From Nocardia salmonicida NBRC 13393 (lineage in GTDB: Bacteria > Actinomycetota > Actinomycetes > Mycobacteriales > Mycobacteriaceae): DNA of 64,000 nucleotides. Below the pieces are notes generated by a model. That model saw nothing but the letters and a program-made list of their open reading frames with translations, made no database searches and had not been told where the DNA came from. The stretch's first letter is position 1, and every line of letters starts with the position of its first letter. Location of the stretch: NCBI RefSeq assembly GCF_001613085.1, contig NZ_BDBR01000010.1, positions 124,001-188,000 on the forward strand. The letters run 5' to 3'. This document shows, in pieces, positions 46,950 to 55,722 of this stretch. The translations under genes were made by a program, and so were the position numbers.

Positions 46950-46956
46950 CGCCCGG

Positions 46957-48270
46957 TCAGCCCCTGCGCCGGAATGCCCGGCGCGCCAACAGCAACAGCA
47001 CCACGACCAACACCGGACCGCCGATCAAGGCGGCGATGCGCACGCCCTGATGGGTGGACCGCTCCGGCTCGGCCTGGGAACCGTCGGCGCGCGGCGGTGG
47101 CGAGGCCAGCGGCACGCTGGGTTGAATCGCCTCGCTGCCTGTTTCGGGCAGCTTGCCGATCCTGGCGTCGGTGTCGAGGGCGAAACCGTAGTCCAGTAGG
47201 CGCGCGGCCTGTTCCCACGGCCGGATCGGGCGTACATCGGCCTTGAGCAGGGTGACGACCAGACGATGTCCGTCGCGTTCGGCGGCGGCGACGAAGGTCT
47301 GGCGAGCGTCGTCGGTGAAACCGGTCTTGCCGCCGATCGCGCCCTCGTAGTTGTAGAGCAGTGGGTTGTCGTTGGCGATCGGGAAGCCGGGGTGATCCTT
47401 GTCGCCGGGGATCGCGGGGTCGGCCGGGAAGCCGGGGAAGTCGACCTGTTCGGTGTGGATCAGCTCGGCGAACAGCGGGATGTTCATCGCCTCGCGGAAC
47501 AGCACCGACAGGTCGTAGGCCGAGGTGCTCATGCCGGGCCCGTCGAGGCCGGACGGGGTCGCCGCGCGAGTGTCCATCGCGCGCAACGACTTCGCCACCT
47601 CGTTCATCTTCGCCACGGTGGCCTTGTCGCCGCCGAGCTGGGTGGCGATGGCGTGGGCGGCGTCGTTGCCCGAGCACATGATCAGCGCCTGCATGAGCTG
47701 ACGGTTGGTGTAGCGCCCGCCGGGGCCGATGCCGACCCTGGTGCCGTCGACGTCGGCGTCGGCCTGCGTCCCGATCACCACCTTGTCCAGATCCAGGCTG
47801 CGCAGCGCGACGATGGCGAGGGCGACCTTGATGGTGCTGGCCGGGCGGTAGCGGCCGTGCGGGTCCTTGGCGGCGAGTACGCGACCGGTGTCGAGGTCGG
47901 AGACCATCCACGCGGTGGCCGAGATCTCGGCGGGCACCGGGGGCGTGTCGTCGGGGGTGACTACGCCGCAGTCTCCCATCCGCTGACCGCCGATAGCGGG
48001 GGAGGGAACGGGTAGCCGGCTCGGCGTGGGCTCGCCGGGTGCGGGCACCTCCGAGGTGTCGATCGGCGCGGGCGGCTGCGTCTTCTGCGGGCAGTCGTCG
48101 GTGTTCGGCGTGGTGAACGGTGGTGTGGTCGTCGCGCCGGGTGCGGGGGCGCTGGTCGGCGGCCCATTGGTGGCGGGTACGGCGACGGCGGGAGCGCCTG
48201 CGAGAGCGGTGACGGTGACGGCAGCGCCGAGAAAGCATGCGGCGCGCAGGCCGACTTCGCGAATCCTCAT
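46957..48270 (-). CDS. dacB: D-alanyl-D-alanine carboxypeptidase (PBP5-type)
   Basis: A 437-residue exported penicillin-binding protein that trims the terminal D-Ala of peptidoglycan stem peptides. It has a signal peptide (to about residue 30), a ~90-residue Pro/Thr-rich linker, and the serine-peptidase triad of motifs STIK (SxxK), SGN (SxN) and KTGFT (KTG). A C-terminal membrane helix plus RRAFRRRG anchors it, in place of the amphipathic helix of enteric PBP5. It corresponds to mycobacterial DacB1 by position downstream of trpS-yhjD. ATG at 48270. Confidence 0.93.
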   Translation of the reverse strand: MRIREVGLRAACFLGAAVTVTALAGAPAVAVPATNGPPTSAPAPGATTTPPFTTPNTDDCPQKTQPPAPIDTSEVPAPGEPTPSRLPVPSPAIGGQRMGDCGVVTPDDTPPVPAEISATAWMVSDLDTGRVLAAKDPHGRYRPASTIKVALAIVALRSLDLDKVVIGTQADADVDGTRVGIGPGGRYTNRQLMQALIMCSGNDAAHAIATQLGGDKATVAKMNEVAKSLRAMDTRAATPSGLDGPGMSTSAYDLSVLFREAMNIPLFAELIHTEQVDFPGFPADPAIPGDKDHPGFPIANDNPLLYNYEGAIGGKTGFTDDARQTFVAAAERDGHRLVVTLLKADVRPIRPWEQAARLLDYGFALDTDARIGKLPETGSEAIQPSVPLASPPPRADGSQAEPERSTHQGVRIAALIGGPVLVVVLLLLARRAFRRRG

Positions 48271-48324
48271 CGCCTCGCAGCCTAGTAGTCGCTGTCGCGG
48301 AACTTTTCCCGGCCCGGGCAGCTA

Positions 48325-48355
48325 TTGACATCAACTAGCAAATGGTAGTTACTAT
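48325..48355 (+). promoter_or_regulatory. promoter with embedded operator for the MFS/TetR operon
   Basis: A perfect -35 TTGACA at 48325-48330 and a -10 TACTAT at 48350-48355 (spacer 19) precede the MFS gene. The spacer holds AACTA-N8-TAGTT (48333-48350), an inverted repeat positioned to block RNA polymerase. Confidence 0.6.
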
Positions 48356-48387
48356 CAAAAGGTGGATACTCTCATTTTGGAGGAGAT

Positions 48388-49899
48388 ATGCGGACGGAAG
48401 AAACCCGCCGCTGGCTCGCGCTCGGTGCGCTCGCCGTGGCGATGCTCACCATCGGACTCGACGTCACCGTGCTCACCGTCGCCATCCCGACGCTTGCGGT
48501 CGAGTTGGACGCGAATACCGCTGCGCTGCAGTGGTTCAGCGGCGCTTATACCCTTGCCCTTGCCGCGCTGATGCTGCCCGCGGGCGCGCTCGGCGACCGT
48601 TACGGACGCAAGAAGGTGCTGCTCGCGGCGCTGGTGCTGTTCGGTGTGGCCTCACTGGCCTGCGCGTTCGCCGGCTCGTCGGGTCAGCTCATCGCGGCCA
48701 GAGTGGCACTCGGCGTCGCCGCCGCCGCGATGATGCCGTTGTCGATGGCCGTGCTGCCGGTGCTGTTCAGCGAACCGGCGCAACGGCAACGCGCGGTGAC
48801 GATCTGGGTCACCTCGACCGCGATCGGTCTGCCGCTCGGTCCGATCGTCGGCGGCTGGCTGCTCCAGCACTACTGGTGGGGTTCGGTGTTCCTCATCAAT
48901 GTGCCGCTGGTGGTCATCGGTGCGGTCGCGGTGGCGATCTTGGTGCCGGAATCGCGCGGCGACAACAGTTTTCGCATCGATATCGTGGGTGCGATGCTGT
49001 CGGCGGCAGGCATGCTCGGGCTCACCTACGGTTTCATCCGCATCGGCGAACGGGGCTGGGGCGACATCGCCGCCTGGCTCGTGGTGGCGGCGGGGGCCGC
49101 GCTACTCGCCGTCTTCCTGTGGTGGCAGCGCCGCGTCGCGCATCCGCTGATCGACATCACGCTATTCGCCAGCCCAGGATTCCGTTGGGGCACAGCACTG
49201 TCCATTCTCGTCAGCTTCGCCATGTTCGGGATGTTCTTCACCGTCCCGCAGTATCTCCAGGCCGTGCTCGGGGTCGACGCGCTCGGTAGCGGGTTGCGGC
49301 TGTTGCCCATGATCGGCGGACTGGTGATCGGCAGCAGGTTGGTGGACATGTTGCTCCCCAAGCTCGGCCTGCGGGTGATGCTCACCGCCGGATTCTTGGT
49401 ACTCGCGGCCGGAATCGGGTTCGGTGCGCTCACCCGGGTCGAGAGCGGTTACGGCCTGACCGCGCTGTGGACCACGGTGCTCGGCATCGGGATGGGTCTG
49501 GTCATGCCCGCCGCCATGGGCATGGCGCTCGGGGAACTCACCGCCGCCGGTTCGGGGTCGGGTTCGGCGCTGCTGCAGGCACTTCGGCAGGCGGGCGGGA
49601 CCATCGGCGTCGCCGTGCTCGGCACCGTGCTGTCCACCCGGTACCGGGCCGAACTCGGTGCGCTCGACCGTGCGCCGATCTCCGACGGCGTCAACGCGGG
49701 CGTCGCGGCCGCGCGGGAGACCGGTGATCCGGCGATGCTGGCACAGGTGCAGCAGGCCTTCGTCGCGGGCATGGACACCATGCTCGGGCTGTGCGCGGCG
49801 CTGTGTCTGGTCGCCGGGCTCGTGACCGCGCTGCGGTTGCGGCGACCGACGGCACCGGTTACTCAGCCGGATGCGGCAGAATCGATACATGTCGGTTGA
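48388..49899 (+). CDS. DHA2-family MFS transporter (14 TM)
   Basis: A 503-residue pump with about 14 helices and DHA2 motifs: LDVTVLTVAIPTLAVELDANTAALQWFSGAYTLALAALML and GALGDRYGRKKVLLAAL. A HISKIP-like QALRQAGGTIGVAVLGT helix is seen near residue 405. It would export drugs by proton antiport. ATG at 48388 follows GGAGGAG. The TetR gene downstream overlaps its end by 11 bases, so pump and repressor are one operon. The substrate is unknown. Confidence 0.9.
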   Translation: MRTEETRRWLALGALAVAMLTIGLDVTVLTVAIPTLAVELDANTAALQWFSGAYTLALAALMLPAGALGDRYGRKKVLLAALVLFGVASLACAFAGSSGQLIAARVALGVAAAAMMPLSMAVLPVLFSEPAQRQRAVTIWVTSTAIGLPLGPIVGGWLLQHYWWGSVFLINVPLVVIGAVAVAILVPESRGDNSFRIDIVGAMLSAAGMLGLTYGFIRIGERGWGDIAAWLVVAAGAALLAVFLWWQRRVAHPLIDITLFASPGFRWGTALSILVSFAMFGMFFTVPQYLQAVLGVDALGSGLRLLPMIGGLVIGSRLVDMLLPKLGLRVMLTAGFLVLAAGIGFGALTRVESGYGLTALWTTVLGIGMGLVMPAAMGMALGELTAAGSGSGSALLQALRQAGGTIGVAVLGTVLSTRYRAELGALDRAPISDGVNAGVAAARETGDPAMLAQVQQAFVAGMDTMLGLCAALCLVAGLVTALRLRRPTAPVTQPDAAESIHVG

Positions 49900-50497
49900 G
49901 ATATCGCTGCGCGAGCGGAAGAAGGAGCGGACCCGCCGAACCATCCGGGTCGAGGCGTTCCGGCTGTTTCGGGAGCAGGGCTACACCGAGACCACGGTGG
50001 AACAGATCGCGGCGGCCGCCGAGATCTCGCCCAGCACCTTCTTCCGCTACTTCCCGACGAAGGAACAGCTGGTCATCGCCGACGATCAGGACGCGCTGAT
50101 GATCGAGGCCCTGGCGGCGCAACCGCGCGGCCTGCACCCGCTGACCGCCTTCCGCAATGCCACCGACGCGATGTTCTCGGCCATGTCGGCCACCGACATG
50201 GCCTTCGAGCAGGAACGGCACGCGCTGCTGTACCACGTTCCCGAGCTGCGCCCGGCAATCGGCCTGGAATTCCAGCGCAGCATCGAATTCGCGGCGCAAC
50301 TGATGGCCGAGTACACCGGCCGGGCCGCCGATGATTTCGAGGTCCGGGTGGCCGCAGGCGCCATGATCGGCACCATGCTCGCCATCGCGACCACCACGCC
50401 GATCAATGCCGAGAATGTCGGTCGCGCCCTGCGATTTTTGCAGGCCGGGCTGCCGTTCGGTCCGGATGACGCACCGAACGGCAGCGATCGGTCCTGA
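49889..50497 (+). CDS. TetR-family repressor, co-operonic with MFS pump
   Basis: A 202-residue TetR regulator beginning MSVEISLRERKKERTRRTIRVEAFRLFREQGYTETTVEQIAAAAEISPSTFFRYFPTKEQLV, a textbook HTH. The MftR-like C-terminal region (LEFQRSIEFAAQLMAEYTGRAADDF) fits actinobacterial regulators. It overlaps the MFS gene by 11 bases, and its probable operator is the inverted repeat in the operon's own promoter. That gives a pump-plus-repressor autoregulated unit. Its stop abuts the SnoaL-like gene on the other strand. Confidence 0.88.
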   Translation: MSVEISLRERKKERTRRTIRVEAFRLFREQGYTETTVEQIAAAAEISPSTFFRYFPTKEQLVIADDQDALMIEALAAQPRGLHPLTAFRNATDAMFSAMSATDMAFEQERHALLYHVPELRPAIGLEFQRSIEFAAQLMAEYTGRAADDFEVRVAAGAMIGTMLAIATTTPINAENVGRALRFLQAGLPFGPDDAPNGSDRS

Positions 50498-51193
50498 CTA
50501 GTCGGCCTTGCCGTGCTGCACAGGGCAACCGTGTGCCAGCGGGCCCAACAGTTGGTTGTTGTCGTAGAAGTGTTCCAGCTCGAGGATGCGCAGATCCTCG
50601 CTGACGCGAGCGATGGTCACACCGAACATCTCGATCTGCTCACCGGTGGGCTGGTGGCCCTTGTACTCGCCCTCGAACTTGCCCCAGTGACGCCAGCGGA
50701 AGCTCACCGACGGCGGGCCCGACAGCACTTCCTGGACCTCCCAGAAGAACCCGCCGGGGAAGGCGGTATGGAAGATGTGGTGCGAGGAATCGAAGGTCTC
50801 GTTCGCGGCGTCGTAGTACGGATTGTCGCCGATCAGGATGTTGTAGCTGCCGATACGCGCGAATTCCTCGGCGTCCTGCCACGTCCCACCGTTGACCCGG
50901 CCGCGGTAGTGCTCGGCCACCACCGACAGCCAGGTGGCGGGGTCGGCCTTGTGCGAGACCTCCATTTCGAAGACCTTCACCAGGTCTTCGACGATCGCCT
51001 CCAGGGATCCGGGCGCGTGCTCGACGCTGCGCTCGCGCGGGATCACCTCGTGGCTCAGCTCGTAGTCGGGAACGTTGCCGCGCCATTCCTCCGGCGCTGC
51101 GGCGGCGATCACGGCTTCCCGGCCCTGCAGCCACAGGGGCGCTTCCGGTTCCGGGTTCTGCTCGGCCTGCGTATTTGTCACGTCCACAGTCAT
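50498..51193 (-). CDS. SnoaL-like (NTF2-fold) protein
   Basis: A 231-residue protein. After ~55 N-terminal residues comes an NTF2/SnoaL-type cone: LVKVFEMEVSHKADPATWLSVVAEHYRGRVNGG, VQEVLSGPPSVSFRWRHWGKFEGEYKGHQPTGEQIEMFGVTIARVSEDLRILELEHFYD. SnoaL-like proteins include polyketide cyclases and ester cyclases; residues needed for catalysis cannot be assigned. ATG at 51193 (MTVDVTNTQAEQ). It lies 141 bases downstream of the phenylalanine hydroxylase gene on the same strand, possibly part of the same pathway (inference). Confidence 0.75.
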   Translation of the reverse strand: MTVDVTNTQAEQNPEPEAPLWLQGREAVIAAAAPEEWRGNVPDYELSHEVIPRERSVEHAPGSLEAIVEDLVKVFEMEVSHKADPATWLSVVAEHYRGRVNGGTWQDAEEFARIGSYNILIGDNPYYDAANETFDSSHHIFHTAFPGGFFWEVQEVLSGPPSVSFRWRHWGKFEGEYKGHQPTGEQIEMFGVTIARVSEDLRILELEHFYDNNQLLGPLAHGCPVQHGKAD

Positions 51194-51334
51194 TTTCGGT
51201 CTACCCGACCCTTTCAAAAAGCTCGAAGAACGGGTCGAAGGTAACAGTCGCGCATCGGTCGCGCGTGTCGGGTCCCAACAAGTGAGAAACACGAAATGTC
51301 GAACTGTGTTCTGTAGCAATGTTTTCGAGGGTAG

Positions 51335-52231
51335 CTAGGACACCGGCTGGGTAGGGTGGCCGAGCCTGGCCGGTGTCTCGTCGTCCATGGTCGCGAAGAA
51401 TTCGCCGAGCACGCCGACTATCTGGTCCACCGAATCCGCGCAGTACAGCACCGGTTGGTAGTGCGTGATGTCGTAGGCGATGGTGCCCATCTCCGCGACG
51501 TCGAGCGGCCGCAGGCGCGCGTGCCGGAACTCGTCGATCTCGCCGTAGGACGACAGCAGTCCGGCGCCGTAGCAACGGATTTCATCGTTCTCGCGGACCA
51601 CGCCGAACTCGAGCGAGAACCAGAAGACATCGGCGAGGAATTTCAGCGCGGTGTCGGTCTCCAACCGGGCCACCGCGGCTCCGACCGTCTCGTACAGGGC
51701 CGCGAAACGTGGGCTGGCGATCTGGCTGGCGTGGCCGATGATCTCGTGGATCGCATCGGGTTCCGGGGTGTAGAGCGGGGCGGAGTGGTGACGGATGTAC
51801 TGGGTGGAGTGGAAGGTGCGCTCGGCGAAGGAACCGAAGAACTCGCGCAGCGGAACCAGGCCGGCGGCGGGCACGTACCGGAAGCCCGTGAGGGGGGTGA
51901 GCAGCCGCGATACCTCGTCGAGTTGCGGGATGTGATCGTGCGGGAGGGCGAGGTTGCTCGCTGCCTCCCGCACCTCACGGCAGGCGTAGACCTCGTGTTT
52001 GCGGGCCAGCTCCGCCGACGCGATCCGCCACACCCGCTGCTCGTCGTCGGTGTAGTCGATGTGCGGTGCGGGGGCGCCGGGGGAATGGTCGAGCGCGAGC
52101 GCGGCGATGGCGTTGCGGCGCGCGCGGTAGTGCTCGTCGTGCACGCCGGGGTGGTCATCGCTCAGGTGCACTGTCACGTCGCCGTCACGCTCGCGCGTCA
52201 CCGGCGAGTAGAGCTGGGCCTCGGTGAACAT
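51335..52231 (-). CDS. phhA: phenylalanine 4-monooxygenase (aromatic amino acid hydroxylase)
   Basis: A 298-residue pterin-dependent enzyme that hydroxylates phenylalanine to tyrosine. The iron-binding signature PDAIHEIIGHASQIASP gives both His ligands, and the Glu ligand is in FWFSLEFGVV. Other typical parts are RYVPAAGLVPLREFFGSFAERTFHSTQYIRHHSAPLYTPEPD and YDITHYQPVLYCADS. Length and lack of a regulatory domain match bacterial PheH. ATG at 52231 follows TGGAG. No pterin-carbinolamine dehydratase gene is near. An AACTG-type palindrome lies upstream. Confidence 0.92.
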   Translation of the reverse strand: MFTEAQLYSPVTRERDGDVTVHLSDDHPGVHDEHYRARRNAIAALALDHSPGAPAPHIDYTDDEQRVWRIASAELARKHEVYACREVREAASNLALPHDHIPQLDEVSRLLTPLTGFRYVPAAGLVPLREFFGSFAERTFHSTQYIRHHSAPLYTPEPDAIHEIIGHASQIASPRFAALYETVGAAVARLETDTALKFLADVFWFSLEFGVVRENDEIRCYGAGLLSSYGEIDEFRHARLRPLDVAEMGTIAYDITHYQPVLYCADSVDQIVGVLGEFFATMDDETPARLGHPTQPVS

Positions 52232-52278
52232 GACTCCAGGCAAGCACCGCATTCCCGTCGCGACAACAACCACGCCGA

Positions 52279-52301
52279 CAACTGCGCAAACTGCACAGTT
52301 G
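52279..52301. promoter_or_regulatory. operator candidate upstream of phhA
   Basis: CAACTG-N11-CAGTTG spans 52279-52301 and includes a tighter AACTG-CA-CAGTT palindrome at 52289-52300, 58 bases before the phhA start. It is a plausible regulator site; the regulator is not encoded nearby. Confidence 0.45.
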
Positions 52302-52477
52302 CAGGGTTCGTCGCGGTCGGATTCCGGCGGTGAACTGTGTTTTCTGTGTGCTTGCTGACGGTCCTCGCGCATAGCTGTGCGGACTTGCGAACACGCGGTT
52401 TCGGTAACGACGCGGTGAATTAGCGGACGAGCCGAGCGGCCATCGCGCAAAATTGCGAGCGAAGAAGAGGAGGTTGC

Positions 52478-52744
52478 GTGCGCACCCTGCGAATAGATCT
52501 CGATCAGCGCCTGCTGGCCGCTGCCGCCGACATCATGGGCACCGCCGACAGCAATGCCACCGTCAACGAGGCGCTGCGCCGCATCGTGGTGCACGAACGT
52601 CAGCTACGGAATTTGGAACGCTTGATGGCAGATTCGGTATTCAGCACAGATCCGCCCACCGACCGGGGCAGTACCCTCGATCCAGATTCGGTATTCAGCA
52701 CAGATCCGCCCACGGATTCCGTCCTCCTCGCGGAGTCGACCTAG
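52478..52744 (+). CDS. orphan VapB-like antitoxin with a repeated C-terminal tail
   Basis: An 88-residue protein. Residues 1-49 (MRTLRIDLDQRLLAAAADIMG, then TVNEALRRIVVHERQ) match the ribbon-helix-helix DNA-binding part of VapB-type antitoxins. The remaining ~40 residues are an acidic tail carrying DSVFSTDPPTD twice, encoded by a 31-bp exact repeat. No VapC-like PIN toxin follows; radC starts 113 bases downstream. GTG at 52478 has AAGAGGAGG upstream. It is either a remnant of a toxin-antitoxin pair or a free-standing regulator. Confidence 0.7.
   Translation: MRTLRIDLDQRLLAAAADIMGTADSNATVNEALRRIVVHERQLRNLERLMADSVFSTDPPTDRGSTLDPDSVFSTDPPTDSVLLAEST
52629..52713 (+). repeat. 31-bp direct repeat inside the VapB-like gene
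   Basis: Identical 31-base segments at 52629-52659 and 52683-52713, offset by 54 bases (18 codons, frame kept), each encode DSVFSTDPPT. The exact DNA identity suggests a recent in-frame duplication. Confidence 0.9.
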
Positions 52745-52857
52745 GGGGACAGGTCCAGGTTCGGGTTCGTCACCGAGGTGGTGGCCGAGGGGTAGCCCGA
52801 GTCTGTCGGTACCCCCTGCGATTATCGGAGTCAGTCACCGATCCGCAGGGGGATACG

Positions 52858-53529
52858 ATGTCGGTTCCGATCGCGAGTTTGCCTGTCGCCCAACGCCCGC
52901 GCGAGCGATTGCGCACGCTCGGCCCACACGCGCTCAGCGACGGTGAGCTGCTGGCGCTGCTGCTCGGCCAGGGCACCCGTGGCCGATCCGCACTGGAAGT
53001 CGCCGCCCAATTGATCGGCGATTACGGCGGTTTGGCCGAACTCGCCGCCGCCCGGCCCGAGGAACTGGCCGTCCACGCCGGTATCGGCCCGGCCAAAGCC
53101 GCCACGGTCGTCGCCGCCTTCCACCTCGGCACCCGCTCGCGCACCCCCACCGAGTCGCTGCCCCAGCTCACCACCCCCGAAGACATCGCGGCCGTAGCGA
53201 TCCCGCTGTTCGCGGGCGCCCGCGTAGAGCGCCTGCTCGTCCTCGTCTGCGACACCCAAAACCGCCTACGTCACCGGGCTTTCGTCGCCGAAGGCGCCAT
53301 CGACCACGTCGCCGTCCCCGTCCGCGAAATCCTCAACACCGTCCTGCGCCACGACGGCCGAGCCTTCGCGCTGGTGCACAACCACCCCTCCGGCGACCCG
53401 ACTCCCAGTCCCGACGACCGCCGAGCCAGCACCCTGCTCCACCAAGCCGCCCGCACGGTGGGCCTGCGCTACCTGGACCACCTCGTTGTAGCGGGCGAAA
53501 TCTGGTCCACCGCCGCACCTTTCCCGTGA
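52858..53529 (+). CDS. radC: RadC-family JAB/MPN-domain protein
   Basis: A 223-residue RadC protein: N-terminal helix-hairpin-helix-like segment (RERLRTLGPHALSDGELLALLLGQGTRG) and a JAB domain with the metal motif HNHPSGDPTPSPDD. RadC family members are zinc-metalloprotease-fold proteins once linked to DNA repair; the activity is unproven. ATG at 52858 follows GCAGGGGGA. It converges on the TetR gene 16 bases away. Confidence 0.9.
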   Translation: MSVPIASLPVAQRPRERLRTLGPHALSDGELLALLLGQGTRGRSALEVAAQLIGDYGGLAELAAARPEELAVHAGIGPAKAATVVAAFHLGTRSRTPTESLPQLTTPEDIAAVAIPLFAGARVERLLVLVCDTQNRLRHRAFVAEGAIDHVAVPVREILNTVLRHDGRAFALVHNHPSGDPTPSPDDRRASTLLHQAARTVGLRYLDHLVVAGEIWSTAAPFP

Positions 53530-53545
53530 CCGAGGGGTGGTTCTC

Positions 53546-54262
53546 TCAGCCGGCGAAACCGGTGGTGCGGGCGAGGTCGGCGAGCATGGCGTCGAACATG
53601 ATCTCCGGGTCGGCCAGGGGGATCGGGTAGTTGCCGAACACCTCGAGGGTGACGTGGCCGAACAGGCGGGCCCAGATCTGCACCATCAGATACGTCACGC
53701 CGAGGTCGAGCTTCTCGGCGGGGAACTTCTGCCCGGATTCGGAGAGCATGGCGAGCAGGTCGGTCTGGAAGCCGACGAGGTCGTCGCGGAGCGCGGCCGG
53801 GATGATCTCGCCCGGTGGGGTGGCGATCTCGAAGTTCGCCAAGAGTCCGCCCGCGGCGGCGAGGAAGATCCGGCCGAAGGGTTCGTCGAAGCGGTGCATC
53901 ATCGACCGTTGCGAGGTGGGCGAGGCGAACACCAGGGTGAATTCCCTCGGATTCGCCAGCGCCCAGTGCCGGAAGCCCCGGCAGATGGCAAGGAACCGCA
54001 CCGCGCCGTCATCGGGCAGCGGCTCGATCTCGGTCGAGAGGAACTGGGCGAGATCGGCACAGAACTCCACTCGCATCCGCTCGATCAACTCGTCGCGTGA
54101 CGAATAGTGCCGATACAGCGCGGGCGCGGTGACGCCGAGTTCGCGGGCGATCGCCCGCAGGGTGACCGCGTCCGCGCCCTGCTCGGACAGCAGCGCCCGG
54201 GTGACCCGCCGGATATCGGCATCGGTCACCACCGGCGCACGGCCACGCGCCTTGCCCGTCAC
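53546..54262 (-). CDS. TetR-family regulator next to CYP125
   Basis: A 238-residue TetR with HTH IRRVTRALLSEQGADAVTLRAIARELGVTAPALYRHYSSRDELIERM (about 18-64) and a TetR_C-type domain of the WHG kind (LANPREFTLVFASPT). GTG at 54262 starts MTGKARGRAPVV. It follows the P450 gene on the same strand after 28 bases, so the two probably form an operon and it may regulate it. It is not KstR by sequence start; the ligand is unknown. Confidence 0.85.
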   Translation of the reverse strand: MTGKARGRAPVVTDADIRRVTRALLSEQGADAVTLRAIARELGVTAPALYRHYSSRDELIERMRVEFCADLAQFLSTEIEPLPDDGAVRFLAICRGFRHWALANPREFTLVFASPTSQRSMMHRFDEPFGRIFLAAAGGLLANFEIATPPGEIIPAALRDDLVGFQTDLLAMLSESGQKFPAEKLDLGVTYLMVQIWARLFGHVTLEVFGNYPIPLADPEIMFDAMLADLARTTGFAG

Positions 54263-54290
54263 CCGGCCACCCCCTCGATCACACGTCGGT

Positions 54291-55520
54291 TCAAGCGTAT
54301 TCGACCTCCCAGCGCTTGATGCCGTTGAGCCAGCCGCTGCGCAGCCGCACCGGCTCGGTGACCTGGCGCAGGTTCGGCATCGCGTCGGCAATGGCATTGA
54401 ACATCAGGTCGATCTCCAGGCGGGCCAGATTCGCGCCGACGCAGTAGTGGGTGCCGGTGCCGCCGAAGCCGACGTGCGGGTTGGGGTTGCGCAGGATGTC
54501 GAACCGGAACGGGTCGACGAAGGCCTGCTCGTCGAAATTGGCCGAGCTGTAGAACAAGCCGATGCGCTGGCCCTTCTTGATCTGCTGCCCGCCGAGTTCC
54601 AGGTCGCGCGTGGCGGTGCGCTGGAAGGCGGTCACCGGCGTCGCCCACCGCACGATCTCGTCGGGCGCGGTGCGCGGACGCTGCTCCTTGTAGAGCTCCC
54701 ACTGATCCGGGTTGTCCACGAAGGCCTTCATGCCGTGGGTGATCGAATTGCGGGTGGTCTCGTTGCCCGCGACCGCGAGCAGGATGACGAAGAACGCGAA
54801 CTCGTCCGAGCCGAGGTGCTCGCCGTCGACGTCGGCGTTCACCAGCTGGGTGACGATGTCGGCCGCCGGACAGCCACGGCGCTGTTCGGCCATGTTCCAG
54901 GCGTAGCCCATCACCTCGGCGGTCGCGGTGTGGTGGTTGCCCTCGAACTCCGGATCGTCGTAGGAGATCATCTGATTGGTCCAGTCGAACAGCTTCATGC
55001 GGTCCTCCTGCGGCACGCCGATCAGCTCGGCGATGGCCTGCAGCGGCAGCTCACACGCGATCTGCTCGACGAAGTCGCCGCGACCGGCCTTCTTGGCCTC
55101 CCACACGATCCGCTCGGCTCGCTCGGTGAGCGCGGCCCGCAGGTTCTCCACCGCGCGTGGGGTGAAGCCCTTCGACACGATCCGCCGGATCTTGGTGTGC
55201 TGCGGCGGGTCCAGGTTCAGCATCAGCATGTTGCCGAGCATGTCGATCTGCTCGCGGGTGGTCTCCTCGTTGAACCGGATGATCGCGGTGTTCTCGTGCG
55301 AGGAGAAGTCCTCCGGATTCTTCGAGATCTCCTTGATGTCGGCCAGCGTCGACACCACCCAGTACCCGCCGTCGTCGAAGCCGCTGGCGCGGTCGGGCTG
55401 CGCGCACCACCAGACCGGAGCGGTGCGCCGCAGTTCGGCGAACTCCTCGATCGGCAATCGACTCGCGAGCAGGTCGGGATCGGTGAAATCGAACCCCGCG
55501 GGAATGTTTGTGCTGGTCAC
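54291..55520 (-). CDS. cytochrome P450, CYP125-like steroid 26/27-monooxygenase
   Basis: A 409-residue P450. The heme-thiolate motif is FGGTGTHYCVGANLAR, the oxygen-binding I-helix is AVAGNETTRNSITHGM, and ExxR is visible at ERAERIV/DEIVR context regions. Similarity to mycobacterial CYP125 runs through the whole protein (NIPAGFDFTDPDLLASRLPIEEFAELRRTAPVWW and RSGWLNGIKRWEVEYA). CYP125 oxidises the terminal methyl of the cholesterol side chain. No other sterol-catabolic gene is in the window, so the true substrate is uncertain. A TetR gene follows on the same strand. Confidence 0.9.
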   Translation of the reverse strand: MTSTNIPAGFDFTDPDLLASRLPIEEFAELRRTAPVWWCAQPDRASGFDDGGYWVVSTLADIKEISKNPEDFSSHENTAIIRFNEETTREQIDMLGNMLMLNLDPPQHTKIRRIVSKGFTPRAVENLRAALTERAERIVWEAKKAGRGDFVEQIACELPLQAIAELIGVPQEDRMKLFDWTNQMISYDDPEFEGNHHTATAEVMGYAWNMAEQRRGCPAADIVTQLVNADVDGEHLGSDEFAFFVILLAVAGNETTRNSITHGMKAFVDNPDQWELYKEQRPRTAPDEIVRWATPVTAFQRTATRDLELGGQQIKKGQRIGLFYSSANFDEQAFVDPFRFDILRNPNPHVGFGGTGTHYCVGANLARLEIDLMFNAIADAMPNLRQVTEPVRLRSGWLNGIKRWEVEYA

Positions 55521-55722
55521 GGCTTATCTCCTTCGGCCCGGTGCGCGGACGTCACGACGTGATGTGGAACACGTTCGAGAAGATGAAACCACGCCGAGCT
55601 TATTTATGAACAGCGTTTAGTAATACCCGTTTACATAGAACGTCGAACGCCGACTGGGCTGTGCGGCCCGGGGATCTCCCATTCGCCGACCACGACTGGC
55701 CGCGCTTGGGCAAGATGGCGGC

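Noticed and set aside
52478..53529. VapB-radC as a toxin-antitoxin pair
   Set aside because: RadC is not a PIN-domain toxin and has its own SD and a 113-base gap; the pairing is positional only.
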